56,624 nt of DNA from an uncultured Prevotellaceae bacterium. Lineage in GTDB: Bacteria; Bacteroidota; Bacteroidia; Bacteroidales; Bacteroidaceae. The stretch spans positions 1 to 56,624 of the forward strand of contig ONCZ01000053.1 in the NCBI GenBank assembly GCA_900316445.1, given 5' to 3'. This document shows, one piece after another, positions 46,001 to 52,797 of the stretch. Numbering within the stretch: position 1 is the first letter of the stretch; each line of letters opens with the position of its first letter. The notes beneath the pieces were generated by a model. The model ran no database searches. It was not told where the DNA came from and worked only from the letters and a program-made list of their open reading frames with translations. The position numbers were made by a program, and so were the translations under genes.

Positions 46001-46387
46001 TTTAACAAAGCCAAAGAGCAGGAGATACAAGAGGAAGAATCCAACCAAAACCAACGTAGCAATCTTGGCGCTCAGGTCACAACGGCTGTCAGTTTGTTGA
46101 ATGGAATGTTGCCTCATATCGAAGATGGTGACACACGCCTGAAAATCATTCAGTTGAAAGAATTGGCTGAACGAGGCACGATTACTTATATAGCAAAACG
46201 CTTGCAACGTATTCAGAAAGACCTTCAGCGTCAGGGAGGCAGCAAGGCTAAGCTAACCTTTGAAGATGCCTTGAAGCAAGTGCTCGATATGGCCAACAAG
46301 TACAACACCTATTACAGAGAAATGCAGCATGCAGAAGAGGAGTCTGCTGCTACCATCATATTGTCAGAATCATTTCAAAATAACTAA
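43064..46387 (+). CDS. PLD-nuclease/SF2 (SNF2-like) helicase fusion
   Basis: A 1107-residue protein. The N-terminal phospholipase-D-like nuclease domain (about 1-210) shows the HxK motif H138-K140 (KIHAKLYIL) and GSSNLS (160-165). An SF2 helicase follows: DVVGLGKT (286-293), VDEAH (369-373), SATPMNNTP, and motif VI MQRIGRVNRIGSK near 793-806. The C-terminal ~250 residues are charged and helical. It is followed five bases later by a DNA methyltransferase gene, so the pair looks like a restriction-modification or DISARM-like phage-defence unit in which this protein cleaves unmodified DNA. No Shine-Dalgarno is seen; a structured leader precedes it. Confidence 0.88.
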   Translation: MADIPISSHFFTNRDGNTLMKEFEGILANNPQVKNLDAVVGFLRASGYFSLRPFLDGINKVRILIGIDVDKYIAKANQKGELFFGAEEEVKEECLRLLKEDIEQSHYTKKVEDGMLQMVQDLVDGKLELRAHPSKKIHAKLYILYPDNYNRHCFGAAITGSSNLSGNGLGISEEKQYEFNVKLERYDDVQFAKDEFELLWEEAKNVPINAEDYQTTLDKTYLKGDVTPYELYIKMLMEYFSDRVLAIDQEDPFDMPTGYTKYDYQADAVVEGYQKLLRYDGFFLADVVGLGKTVIATMIAKKFLIENGPEHTKILVVYPPAVEQNWKTTFKDFGLEKYTCFVSNGSLSKVLDESNYDVWNADEYDLVLVDEAHKFRNHTTGTFNQLQEICKMPRLETGYIPGYKKKVMLISATPMNNTPADIYNQILMFQDPRHCTIDGVPNLTAFFSPLVVEFRKFRKQENFDLKQFKKLAERVRDRVIKPLTVRRTRTDIEGIARYNKDANGFPKVDKPVKKDYELNDHLANLFEEAMNILDKRLTYARYQAIAYLKPDAAPGLYDNAEVISRSLAGIRKNGLVKRLESSFYAFSKSLKAFRQANENMIDMWENDKIYIAPDLDINALIEAGYSEEEIEQKMNEKAEVNPKNASFKREHFNEEYIDKLRTDQELLDNMWLEWEYISDDDDSKFAKFEDLLKHELFKKDKNPEGKLVVFSESVDTVEYLERRINRKDVLVISSKNRSQLFKTIRENFDANWKEKKDDYNIILTTDVLAEGVNLHRSNIIINYDTPWNSTRLMQRIGRVNRIGSKAGVIHNYVFYPSRQGNQEIKLNQIALSKIQTFHTTFGEDNQIYSTEEIIDRDLDKLFKESIKREQEDRNLELPFYEELRALYQQNRKEYKRIEKLSLRSRTGRAPRELDGVTLAGDSLVFLKTNFRKLFYLVNDQQTRELSVLDALNYFKATPEEKAVPRLEQHHEHVEKALNAFNKAKEQEIQEEESNQNQRSNLGAQVTTAVSLLNGMLPHIEDGDTRLKIIQLKELAERGTITYIAKRLQRIQKDLQRQGGSKAKLTFEDALKQVLDMANKYNTYYREMQHAEEESAATIILSESFQNN

Positions 46388-46392
46388 GCCCT

Positions 46393-49300
46393 ATGGATTA
46401 CAGACCTGTTATCGAATCAAAATACAATCGTCAGAACTGGCAAACCCTGTTACACGATATATTTGGCAGTAGGATCAAGTTCTGGAACTCGCCATCAGCC
46501 GTTTCTGCTAATAGTCAATATGCCAAACAGGCATTATGGCTTGGGACCATCACTCTAAGTGACGAGCAGACCATAAGTGTCTATGAAGTAGAACTATCTG
46601 ATAGTGTAGATATCGAGCGCAACCGCAGAGGTATCCGTGATATGCTGCTTACAACTTGGCGTAGTAACGGCAATGCAGGAGCCTTTATGTTCTGTTATCG
46701 CAAGAACGAGAGTGTGCTTCGCTTTTCGTATGTCAGCGAGGCTTGGACGTTTGCCGACGATGGAGCATATCAGAAGGAATCGACAGATGCCAAACGCTTC
46801 ACCTATCTGCTTGGTGAGGGCCATCGCAGCCGCACGGCCATTCAGCAGTTTGAGAAGCTGAAAGCCAGTAGCCAGAAGCTGAAAGACCTGACGAAAGCAT
46901 TCTCCGTAGATGCCGTCAGCGATATGTTCTTTGACGAATATAAGAAGAACTACGAGGACATCATCCAGTTCATTACGGGCAAGCGGATGGTGAAGGTAAA
47001 CAACAAGTGGGAGGAGCAAGTGAAAAACGATCCATGCGAATACATCATGCAGGAGTTTGCTGCTTTTGCGAATCCTGAAAAGGCCGTGCGTGACTATGTG
47101 AAGAAATTGATGGGCCGCCTTGTCTTCCTTCAATTCCTACAGAAGAAAGGTTGGCTTGGTGTTCCGGCAAATGCAGAATGGGGTAGTGGTGATCCTGAAT
47201 TTATCCAGAACCTTTTCGCTCAGACTGCAGACAAAGATCACTTTATCGACAATGTGTTGGAGTCGCTCTTCAACGACCTCAATAGCGAGGATGTGAGAAA
47301 ACTGCCTCAATATCGCACACCATACTTGAACGGTGGTTTGTTCGAGCGTGATGCCTCAGACGAAACAAACTTCCCTCTGCCTGCCAAGTATATGCAGCAG
47401 ATGCTTGACTTCTTCAGCAGCTACAACTTCACCATTGACGAAAACGATCCTGACGATGCAGAAGTTGGCGTTGACCCAGAGATGTTAGGGCGCATCTTCG
47501 AGAATCTGTTGGAAGACAACAAGGATAAAGGAGCCTTCTATACGCCAAAGGAAATCGTTACTTATATGTGTCGCGAAAGCCTTATAGCCTATCTACAAAC
47601 TGATGTTGAGGATGAGCCAACAAAGGAAGCCATTCGTCAGTTTGTAACCACCCGCGATGCTGCAACTCTTGGCAATATTGCAGACGATATAGACCAGCGA
47701 TTAAAGGACGTGAAAATTTGTGACCCTGCCATTGGCTCTGGCGCATTCCCCATGGGCTTGCTAAAAGAACTCTTTCTTTGCCGTACAGCCCTTGAAGGCA
47801 TCAGCCAGCATCAAGCCGCAGAAATCAAGAAGCATATCATTCAGCAAAATATCTATGGCGTTGATATCGAGCGTGGTGCCGTTGATATCGCCCGCCTCCG
47901 TTTCTGGCTATCTCTTATTGTTGATGAAGAAACACCCCAGGCATTGCCCAACCTCGACTTCAAGATTATGCAAGGCAACTCGCTTTTGGAACAGTATAAG
48001 GGTATTGACCTTTCAACGATGACAGAAAGGAAATACGATAAGAAAGAAGGGTTAAGTTGGTTCGATAACATGGTGGATGTCTATCGTGAAGAATTACGCA
48101 ATATGCTTGCTAAATATTATAATTGCACAAGCCACAACGAGAAAAATCAACTTCGCACCTCAATTATTAATAATGTAAAGAAGCAACTCAAAGAGCAGAG
48201 CATTAATGTGGACTTTGGCGACCTCGACCTCTCGGGTAATAATCAGTTCATGCTTTGGCACACTTGGTTCTATGATGTGTTCTCACAAGGTGGCTTTGAT
48301 ATTGTGATTGGTAATCCTCCCTATATCCGTGTGCAAAATCTTCCACATCATCTAATCGATTTGTATAAAAAAGTCTTTTCTACAGCTTGGAAACGTGTTG
48401 ATATTTCAACATTGTTTATAGAACAAATGATAGGTCGCATTTCCCCAAAAGGAATTTTATGTTATATAACATCAAACCAATTTGTATCAGCAGAATATGG
48501 GCGACTAATGAGAAAGTTTATAGTTAAGGAGAGGCTTCTTAATAAAATTGTAGACTTCGCTGGACTTCCTGTATTTGAAAGTGCAATTACATATGTCAGC
48601 GTGTTTTTCCTATCCCATTTCCAAACAGAGTCATTTGATTATTACAAAGTTCCTCAGTTACCATTTGTTATTCCAGGAGAATTTAAAAAGTGTAAATATG
48701 ATGATTTTACTGATGAGCCTTGGTCTTTTGTTTTTAGTAAAGATAAAGACCTTCTAAAAAAAATACAATCGTACCCTCCTCTTTCTGATATAGCATTTGC
48801 AAAAGGTGGAATTATTACAGGAAATGATGATAGCTATATTTTTGAACCCGAATCCTTTCCTGCAGAAGAAGAGGTATCTCTTGATTTAATAAGAACGGAT
48901 GATATACAACGCTATTATCTTGGATCACCAAAACTAAAGATGTTTTATCCATGTACTTATGCCAGTAATGGTGACACGGAAGTAATACCACTTGATACAA
49001 TCAAACAATTATACCCACGAGCATATAGTCACATTCAAAATAAGGAATTAGTCTTAAAATCTAGAAAAGATTCTAGAAATGTAATGGGGGATAAGAAGCA
49101 TTGGTATCAGCCAGTAAGATTTGGAACACTAAGATTGTTTAAAGGGAAAAAGATATTAGGCCCTGGTATTGTAAATCACAACAAATTTGTTCTTGATGAT
49201 GAAGGTTATGCATTTTCGTTTGGTAACATGTATGCAATAGCAACAAACAATACTAATATCGAAATAAAAGTTCTTCTTGGAATATTAAACTCTAAATTAG

Positions 49301-49566
49301 TTGAATTTTATCTTCATAAAGTCGCACCAGTTAAGCAAGGCGGTTATTTTTCCTATGGAGCAACTGTGTTAGAAAAGATTCCGTTAAGTTACCCCCAAGG
49401 CGAAATAGCGAAAAAAATATTGTATATAGTTGAAATAATCATCTCAGAGAAGAAAAAGGATAGTTCTTCTGACACAACAACTTTGGAATCTGAAATTGAC
49501 CGTCTCGTTTATCAGCTCTACGGACTGACAGAAGAAGAAATTAAAATTGTTGAAGGTTGCGAATAA
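46393..49566 (+). CDS. Eco57I/PglX-like adenine-specific DNA methyltransferase
   Basis: A 1057-residue class I MTase. SAM motif I is DPAIGSGAF (444-452) and catalytic NPPY lies at 641-644 (IVIGNPPYIRV), with an N-terminal helical region resembling type IIG/BREX PglX proteins. A C-terminal TaqI-like specificity region (about 650-1000) includes GYFSYGATVLEKIPL near 1000. No nuclease motif was noticed at the N-terminus, so cleavage would fall to the partner helicase/PLD protein. From about 48330 codon use turns clearly AT-rich, the part expected to determine target recognition, suggesting replacement of that domain. Confidence 0.9.
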   Translation: MDYRPVIESKYNRQNWQTLLHDIFGSRIKFWNSPSAVSANSQYAKQALWLGTITLSDEQTISVYEVELSDSVDIERNRRGIRDMLLTTWRSNGNAGAFMFCYRKNESVLRFSYVSEAWTFADDGAYQKESTDAKRFTYLLGEGHRSRTAIQQFEKLKASSQKLKDLTKAFSVDAVSDMFFDEYKKNYEDIIQFITGKRMVKVNNKWEEQVKNDPCEYIMQEFAAFANPEKAVRDYVKKLMGRLVFLQFLQKKGWLGVPANAEWGSGDPEFIQNLFAQTADKDHFIDNVLESLFNDLNSEDVRKLPQYRTPYLNGGLFERDASDETNFPLPAKYMQQMLDFFSSYNFTIDENDPDDAEVGVDPEMLGRIFENLLEDNKDKGAFYTPKEIVTYMCRESLIAYLQTDVEDEPTKEAIRQFVTTRDAATLGNIADDIDQRLKDVKICDPAIGSGAFPMGLLKELFLCRTALEGISQHQAAEIKKHIIQQNIYGVDIERGAVDIARLRFWLSLIVDEETPQALPNLDFKIMQGNSLLEQYKGIDLSTMTERKYDKKEGLSWFDNMVDVYREELRNMLAKYYNCTSHNEKNQLRTSIINNVKKQLKEQSINVDFGDLDLSGNNQFMLWHTWFYDVFSQGGFDIVIGNPPYIRVQNLPHHLIDLYKKVFSTAWKRVDISTLFIEQMIGRISPKGILCYITSNQFVSAEYGRLMRKFIVKERLLNKIVDFAGLPVFESAITYVSVFFLSHFQTESFDYYKVPQLPFVIPGEFKKCKYDDFTDEPWSFVFSKDKDLLKKIQSYPPLSDIAFAKGGIITGNDDSYIFEPESFPAEEEVSLDLIRTDDIQRYYLGSPKLKMFYPCTYASNGDTEVIPLDTIKQLYPRAYSHIQNKELVLKSRKDSRNVMGDKKHWYQPVRFGTLRLFKGKKILGPGIVNHNKFVLDDEGYAFSFGNMYAIATNNTNIEIKVLLGILNSKLVEFYLHKVAPVKQGGYFSYGATVLEKIPLSYPQGEIAKKILYIVEIIISEKKKDSSSDTTTLESEIDRLVYQLYGLTEEEIKIVEGCE

Positions 49567-49577
49567 TGTGGATTGTT

Positions 49578-49620
49578 CATCAAATAAGATCGTTGCAGCA
49601 ACGACCTTATTTGATGTTTT
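49578..49620 (+). terminator. Terminator after the methyltransferase gene
   Basis: Stem CATCAAATAAG...TCGTTG-CAG-CAACGA...CTTATTTGATG (49578-49616) with one internal mismatch, then TTTT. Confidence 0.92.
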
Positions 49621-49623
49621 CAT

Positions 49624-49740
49624 TATCTTTGTATTCAAGTATCAGCTAATATACAAAATATTCATTGTTGCTATAATGCATGTCGGCAAAGCCCTCGCTG
49701 ATTATTTTGTGTATTGTGTATGGTCTGACATGTTGTGAGG
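49624..49740 (+). other. Intergenic segment with a -7 box and possible pseudoknot
   Basis: TATCTTTG (49624-49631) and the following TTCAAGTATCAGCTAAT resemble 42674-42696 upstream of the structured RNA (18 of 23 bases). ATACAAAATA (49652-49661) can pair with TATTTTGTGTAT (49702-49713), and CATGTCGG (49678-49685) with CTGACATG (49725-49732). The two pairings cross, so they are alternatives or a pseudoknot. No coding potential is seen. Confidence 0.4.
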
Positions 49741-49750
49741 CAAAGTTTTT

Positions 49751-49766
49751 TGGCACACTTTTTGCA
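49751..49766 (+). promoter_or_regulatory. Sigma-54 promoter
   Basis: TGGCAC-ACTTT-TTGCA is an exact match to the -24/-12 consensus of RpoN promoters (GG to GC spacing correct). Transcription would begin near 49777, about 65 bases before the unknown gene pair. An activator of the NtrC type is required; none is in the window. Confidence 0.75.
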
Positions 49767-49841
49767 ATGGCATCAATTATAAGATGCCCCTATGGCTAAA
49801 AACTTTGCATTTACATTTTAATCAATTTTAATCTCAATTAG

Positions 49842-50831
49842 ATGAACGATTACATCATCCACAACATCGACATAACTGTAACTCCCCAGTTATTTCATTA
49901 TGAAAATGTTGAGCCAGACAAATCCGTAGAACGCTTTCCCAATTATTATTTGGGTAGAAGCATTGGTGACAAAGGTAGTGAACTTGATTTGAAACGCATC
50001 AGACGAAATGGCGAAGAGGAACATGTACCTAACTGCGTCCTAAGAAATGAGGATGGTATAGCCTTACTCCGAATACACAACAAGGAAAATTTCACCTTTT
50101 ACGACCTGCCAGAGAATACGGGAAACGAAGTCAAGGATTGTATAGGTGTTCCACAATCAAACTATCCCTTTGGTTATGTTGTGGTCGATTATCGTGATGG
50201 CAAATGCCAGATGGCCATAGAGAAAACCTCTGCATGGGACAGTAAGACGATCACAATCAAGAATAGCCTTGAAGGTTTCTTCAATGACAAACTCTCAAAA
50301 AGCATGGGAATTGATATAAAGCTCAAAGAGAAACCAGAACCAACAACGTTTGATGAATTCGTTGACCAACGCACCATAGACCATGGAGATGTGGTTGAAT
50401 CGTTTACATTTGAGTATGTTAATTTAAAACGTAAGCCAACAGCCAGAATACCAGAATCTCTGACAGAACAGATGGATTATCATTCCAAGATTCTGGAATT
50501 CTATAATGCCATAAGTGGCGCAACAACCATGAAAATGGGATCGACTGTTGATAACGATAAACTTAAGCAACTATCAACGGTTGTTACTTATTCTACGGAT
50601 AACGCATTTGACTTGACGGTCAAATTCAGAGATTATGGTGATTATACCGTCAGTAAAGGAATAGTTGCAAAATATCCTATGAACGATGTAGTTGTCAGCA
50701 ATTTTAAGGATTTTATCACTCCTGATATTGTTACGAGCGATTTCGATTTGAGATCATGGCTGGATGAAGTATTTGAGAAGGTAAAAAAAGGAAAAGATGG
50801 CGAAGAGATACCAACAAAACCAATGGAGTAA
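49842..50831 (+). CDS. Unknown protein, first gene of a sigma-54 pair
   Basis: A 329-residue soluble protein without signal peptide or membrane helix that I do not recognise. It starts MNDYIIHNIDITVTPQLFHY and has mixed alpha/beta character, with charged helices at the C-terminus (LDEVFEKVKKGKDGEE). It overlaps the next gene by 35 bases and stands between a two-gene restriction-like system and DUF3987-like/toprim genes. A defence or effector role is inference from place only. Codon use is more AT-rich than in the housekeeping genes. Confidence 0.7.
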   Translation: MNDYIIHNIDITVTPQLFHYENVEPDKSVERFPNYYLGRSIGDKGSELDLKRIRRNGEEEHVPNCVLRNEDGIALLRIHNKENFTFYDLPENTGNEVKDCIGVPQSNYPFGYVVVDYRDGKCQMAIEKTSAWDSKTITIKNSLEGFFNDKLSKSMGIDIKLKEKPEPTTFDEFVDQRTIDHGDVVESFTFEYVNLKRKPTARIPESLTEQMDYHSKILEFYNAISGATTMKMGSTVDNDKLKQLSTVVTYSTDNAFDLTVKFRDYGDYTVSKGIVAKYPMNDVVVSNFKDFITPDIVTSDFDLRSWLDEVFEKVKKGKDGEEIPTKPME

Positions 50832-51873
50832 GGTAAAAGAGCATTTTCGCGAGCACCCTTACTACAAGTTGTGTAAGACGGTATTTGGTGAGTTCCAGAA
50901 GTTGTGTCCTACGATGGTTATGACTCCAGAACAGTTGTTCGTTGATGCTTCGTTGACATTGGATAGCATCATACATACAGGAGATAAATTGACCGAGCTA
51001 TGCCACAGTTTGTGGACAGAGAAGTACAACCAATATCGCACGCAAGACCAAATGACGGGTAGACCAGAAGATACAAAGACTGAAGTTGCCATGTTGTTTT
51101 ACATGGTGATGTATGGTGTAGCGACTGTCAATCATTCACATTATCGTGGCACTCTTCAGAGAGTACTTCATGATTGTATTTGCAAATTCTATGGCATTAA
51201 AGAATGTCTGAATATTGAGCAAAAACTTCGTGAGCCGGTTAATCAGCACACGACGGAAATGATGGCATGGATGGCAGAATATTTTGTGTCAGCACGAAGC
51301 TTGACCAAGGAAATTGAAGAGGTCCTTCATCCACAAAAGCCTAAAAAACCAAAGAAACCTACAAAAGCAGATGATAAGACTCCATACGTAATGAAATATA
51401 TCTGCAACGATGAAACAACTCGCACAAACAGGCTCCAACGTGCTATGATATTGATGCAAAACTGGGGATGGATAGTAGAACCTAAAAAAGCCGATGATTT
51501 CTACGACTTCTTCAACGGAGAACATCGGGCATGTAACTTGAAATGGATTGGAAAACCTCAAACTATTCTGACCCTTCTGATTCAAAGTCTAAATGAGTTG
51601 CCTTTCTTTAAAAAACAGACTGGAGCCAGCGAATCAGCCATTATTAAAAATCAGTTTGGACTGAAATCTGTTAATTATAATTTTGAACGAATATCTGCTG
51701 AAGATAAAAATCGTATAGCCTTGATTATTGTCGTCCTTGACCCAGATGTCGCACTTAAGGCATTGCCCACAAAAGGTCGTGGTGACGGTTTTGATTATAG
51801 CGATTCTGTTATGAATGCGGTATATAAGCAAGAACTTCATGTCATAAAAGACTTGAATAAATGGTATGAATAA
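50797..51873 (+). CDS. Unknown two-domain protein, second gene of the sigma-54 pair
   Basis: A 358-residue soluble protein that I do not recognise. An N-terminal helical part (about 1-180) with several conserved-looking aromatic and Cys residues is joined by a lysine/proline linker (QKPKKPKKPTKADDK, about 182-196) to a C-terminal helical part (about 197-358). The 35-base overlap with the upstream gene implies a common transcript and coupled translation. A terminator-like hairpin follows at 51933-51963. Confidence 0.68.
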   Translation: MAKRYQQNQWSKVKEHFREHPYYKLCKTVFGEFQKLCPTMVMTPEQLFVDASLTLDSIIHTGDKLTELCHSLWTEKYNQYRTQDQMTGRPEDTKTEVAMLFYMVMYGVATVNHSHYRGTLQRVLHDCICKFYGIKECLNIEQKLREPVNQHTTEMMAWMAEYFVSARSLTKEIEEVLHPQKPKKPKKPTKADDKTPYVMKYICNDETTRTNRLQRAMILMQNWGWIVEPKKADDFYDFFNGEHRACNLKWIGKPQTILTLLIQSLNELPFFKKQTGASESAIIKNQFGLKSVNYNFERISAEDKNRIALIIVVLDPDVALKALPTKGRGDGFDYSDSVMNAVYKQELHVIKDLNKWYE

Positions 51874-51881
51874 TAAGGTAG

Positions 51882-52030
51882 GCTGTTAGATGAACTGTTA
51901 GAAACAAGCATTTTTCTGAATATTTTTTGTAGGCCGAAATTCTGCTAAATGTAGAGTTTCGGCTTTGTTGTGATAGAAAAATTGTCTGTTAGAATTTGTT
52001 TGTTAGAAAAATCGATAATTCTTCTAACAG
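51882..52030. repeat. Scattered CTGTTAGA repeats
   Basis: CTGTTAGA or TTGTTAGA occurs four times on the plus strand and once inverted (TCTAACAG) between the unknown pair and the next gene, partly around the hairpin. Possible iteron-like or regulator sites; significance unproven. Confidence 0.5.
51933..51963 (+). terminator. Terminator-like hairpin after the unknown pair
   Basis: GCCGAAA-T-TCT/AGA-G-TTTCGGC with a 9-base loop, followed by TTTGTTG. Confidence 0.65.
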
Positions 52031-52083
52031 AATCAGGCATTTCCACCCCATTGCTGAGGGCAACAATAACTGCCCTAAGCAAA

Positions 52084-52605
52084 ATGAGAAAAAATAAGAA
52101 TTCTCGCGTGAGGTCTGAAAAACAGTACGAGCCTCGCATCGTAGGAGAAATCCTACACGACTATTTGGAGAACAGCAACGAACCTTTGGCAGTTGCTTAT
52201 CGTGGACACACAACCGAAAGTGAAGAACAAGGTTGGAACCGCAACACGCATTTGGGCGTGGATCTGAAAACTCTGCTTCGTAGCGACAGTAAGATGAAGG
52301 TAGGTAAGGACTATCAGGGAATCTTACGCCGCGACGAGATCTGTGAGGAATTCCGCTACGATGAACACTTCACGTTCGTCGAGACTGTCGCCCAAGGCGT
52401 TGAGAAGCGCAACCCGCACGTCTATGTCGGCCAGTACATCACCATCACCCGCAGGGACGACGGCACCTACCGCCCGAATTTCAGACCCGTGAAGATGGGG
52501 GCAGATTTCAGCGTCGAGAAGTATGCTGCCGGTGTCTCCAACGAACTGCTCTGGGCTCTTGAAGACCTTATAGAGAATGGATCGGTGGAGGCCGAGAGTA
52601 AGTAA
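52084..52605 (+). CDS. Unknown accessory protein preceding array C
   Basis: A 173-residue protein from MRKNKNSRVRSEKQYEPRIV onward, basic at the N-terminus (nucleic-acid binding is possible), then DYLENSNEPLAVAY and a beta-rich middle (FTFVETVAQG, VYVGQYITITRRDDGTY). The ORF is open to 51970, but upstream residues derive from the repeat-rich spacer; ATG 52084 is preferred. Codon use shifts to GC-rich halfway. I do not recognise a family. It stands directly before the inverted array and the DUF3987-like gene. Confidence 0.65.
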   Translation: MRKNKNSRVRSEKQYEPRIVGEILHDYLENSNEPLAVAYRGHTTESEEQGWNRNTHLGVDLKTLLRSDSKMKVGKDYQGILRRDEICEEFRYDEHFTFVETVAQGVEKRNPHVYVGQYITITRRDDGTYRPNFRPVKMGADFSVEKYAAGVSNELLWALEDLIENGSVEAESK

Positions 52606-52610
52606 GACTT

Positions 52611-52757
52611 GTGACAGTTACAGTTGTGACAGTTAGGTTTCTCAGACTCACCAAATCTTATAAAAGTTATATAACTTACTGATATACAGATAATTATATA
52701 TATATTTAAGGTTTTTGCGAGAAAAAGAAAGTATACTGTAACAACTGTAACTGTAAC
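52611..52757. repeat. Inverted tandem-repeat array C with AT-rich core
   Basis: Left arm 52611-52636 (GTGACAGTTA, CAGTTGTGACAGTTA) and right arm 52736-52757 (ACTGTAAC units) are inverted. Core 52667-52705 (TTATATAACT, GATATA, AGATA, TTATATATAT) matches array A at 34 of 39 positions on the opposite strand. The DUF3987-like start lies 41 bases beyond, so the array is its promoter/leader region as well. Confidence 0.87.
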
Positions 52758-52797
52758 GGGCAGGTCAGTAGTAAATTATCTAAAAAGCTGAATATCA

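Noticed and set aside
43064-49566. Complete DISARM or BREX system
   Set aside because: No drmA, drmB, pglZ, brxC or similar genes are present; only a helicase/nuclease and a methyltransferase.
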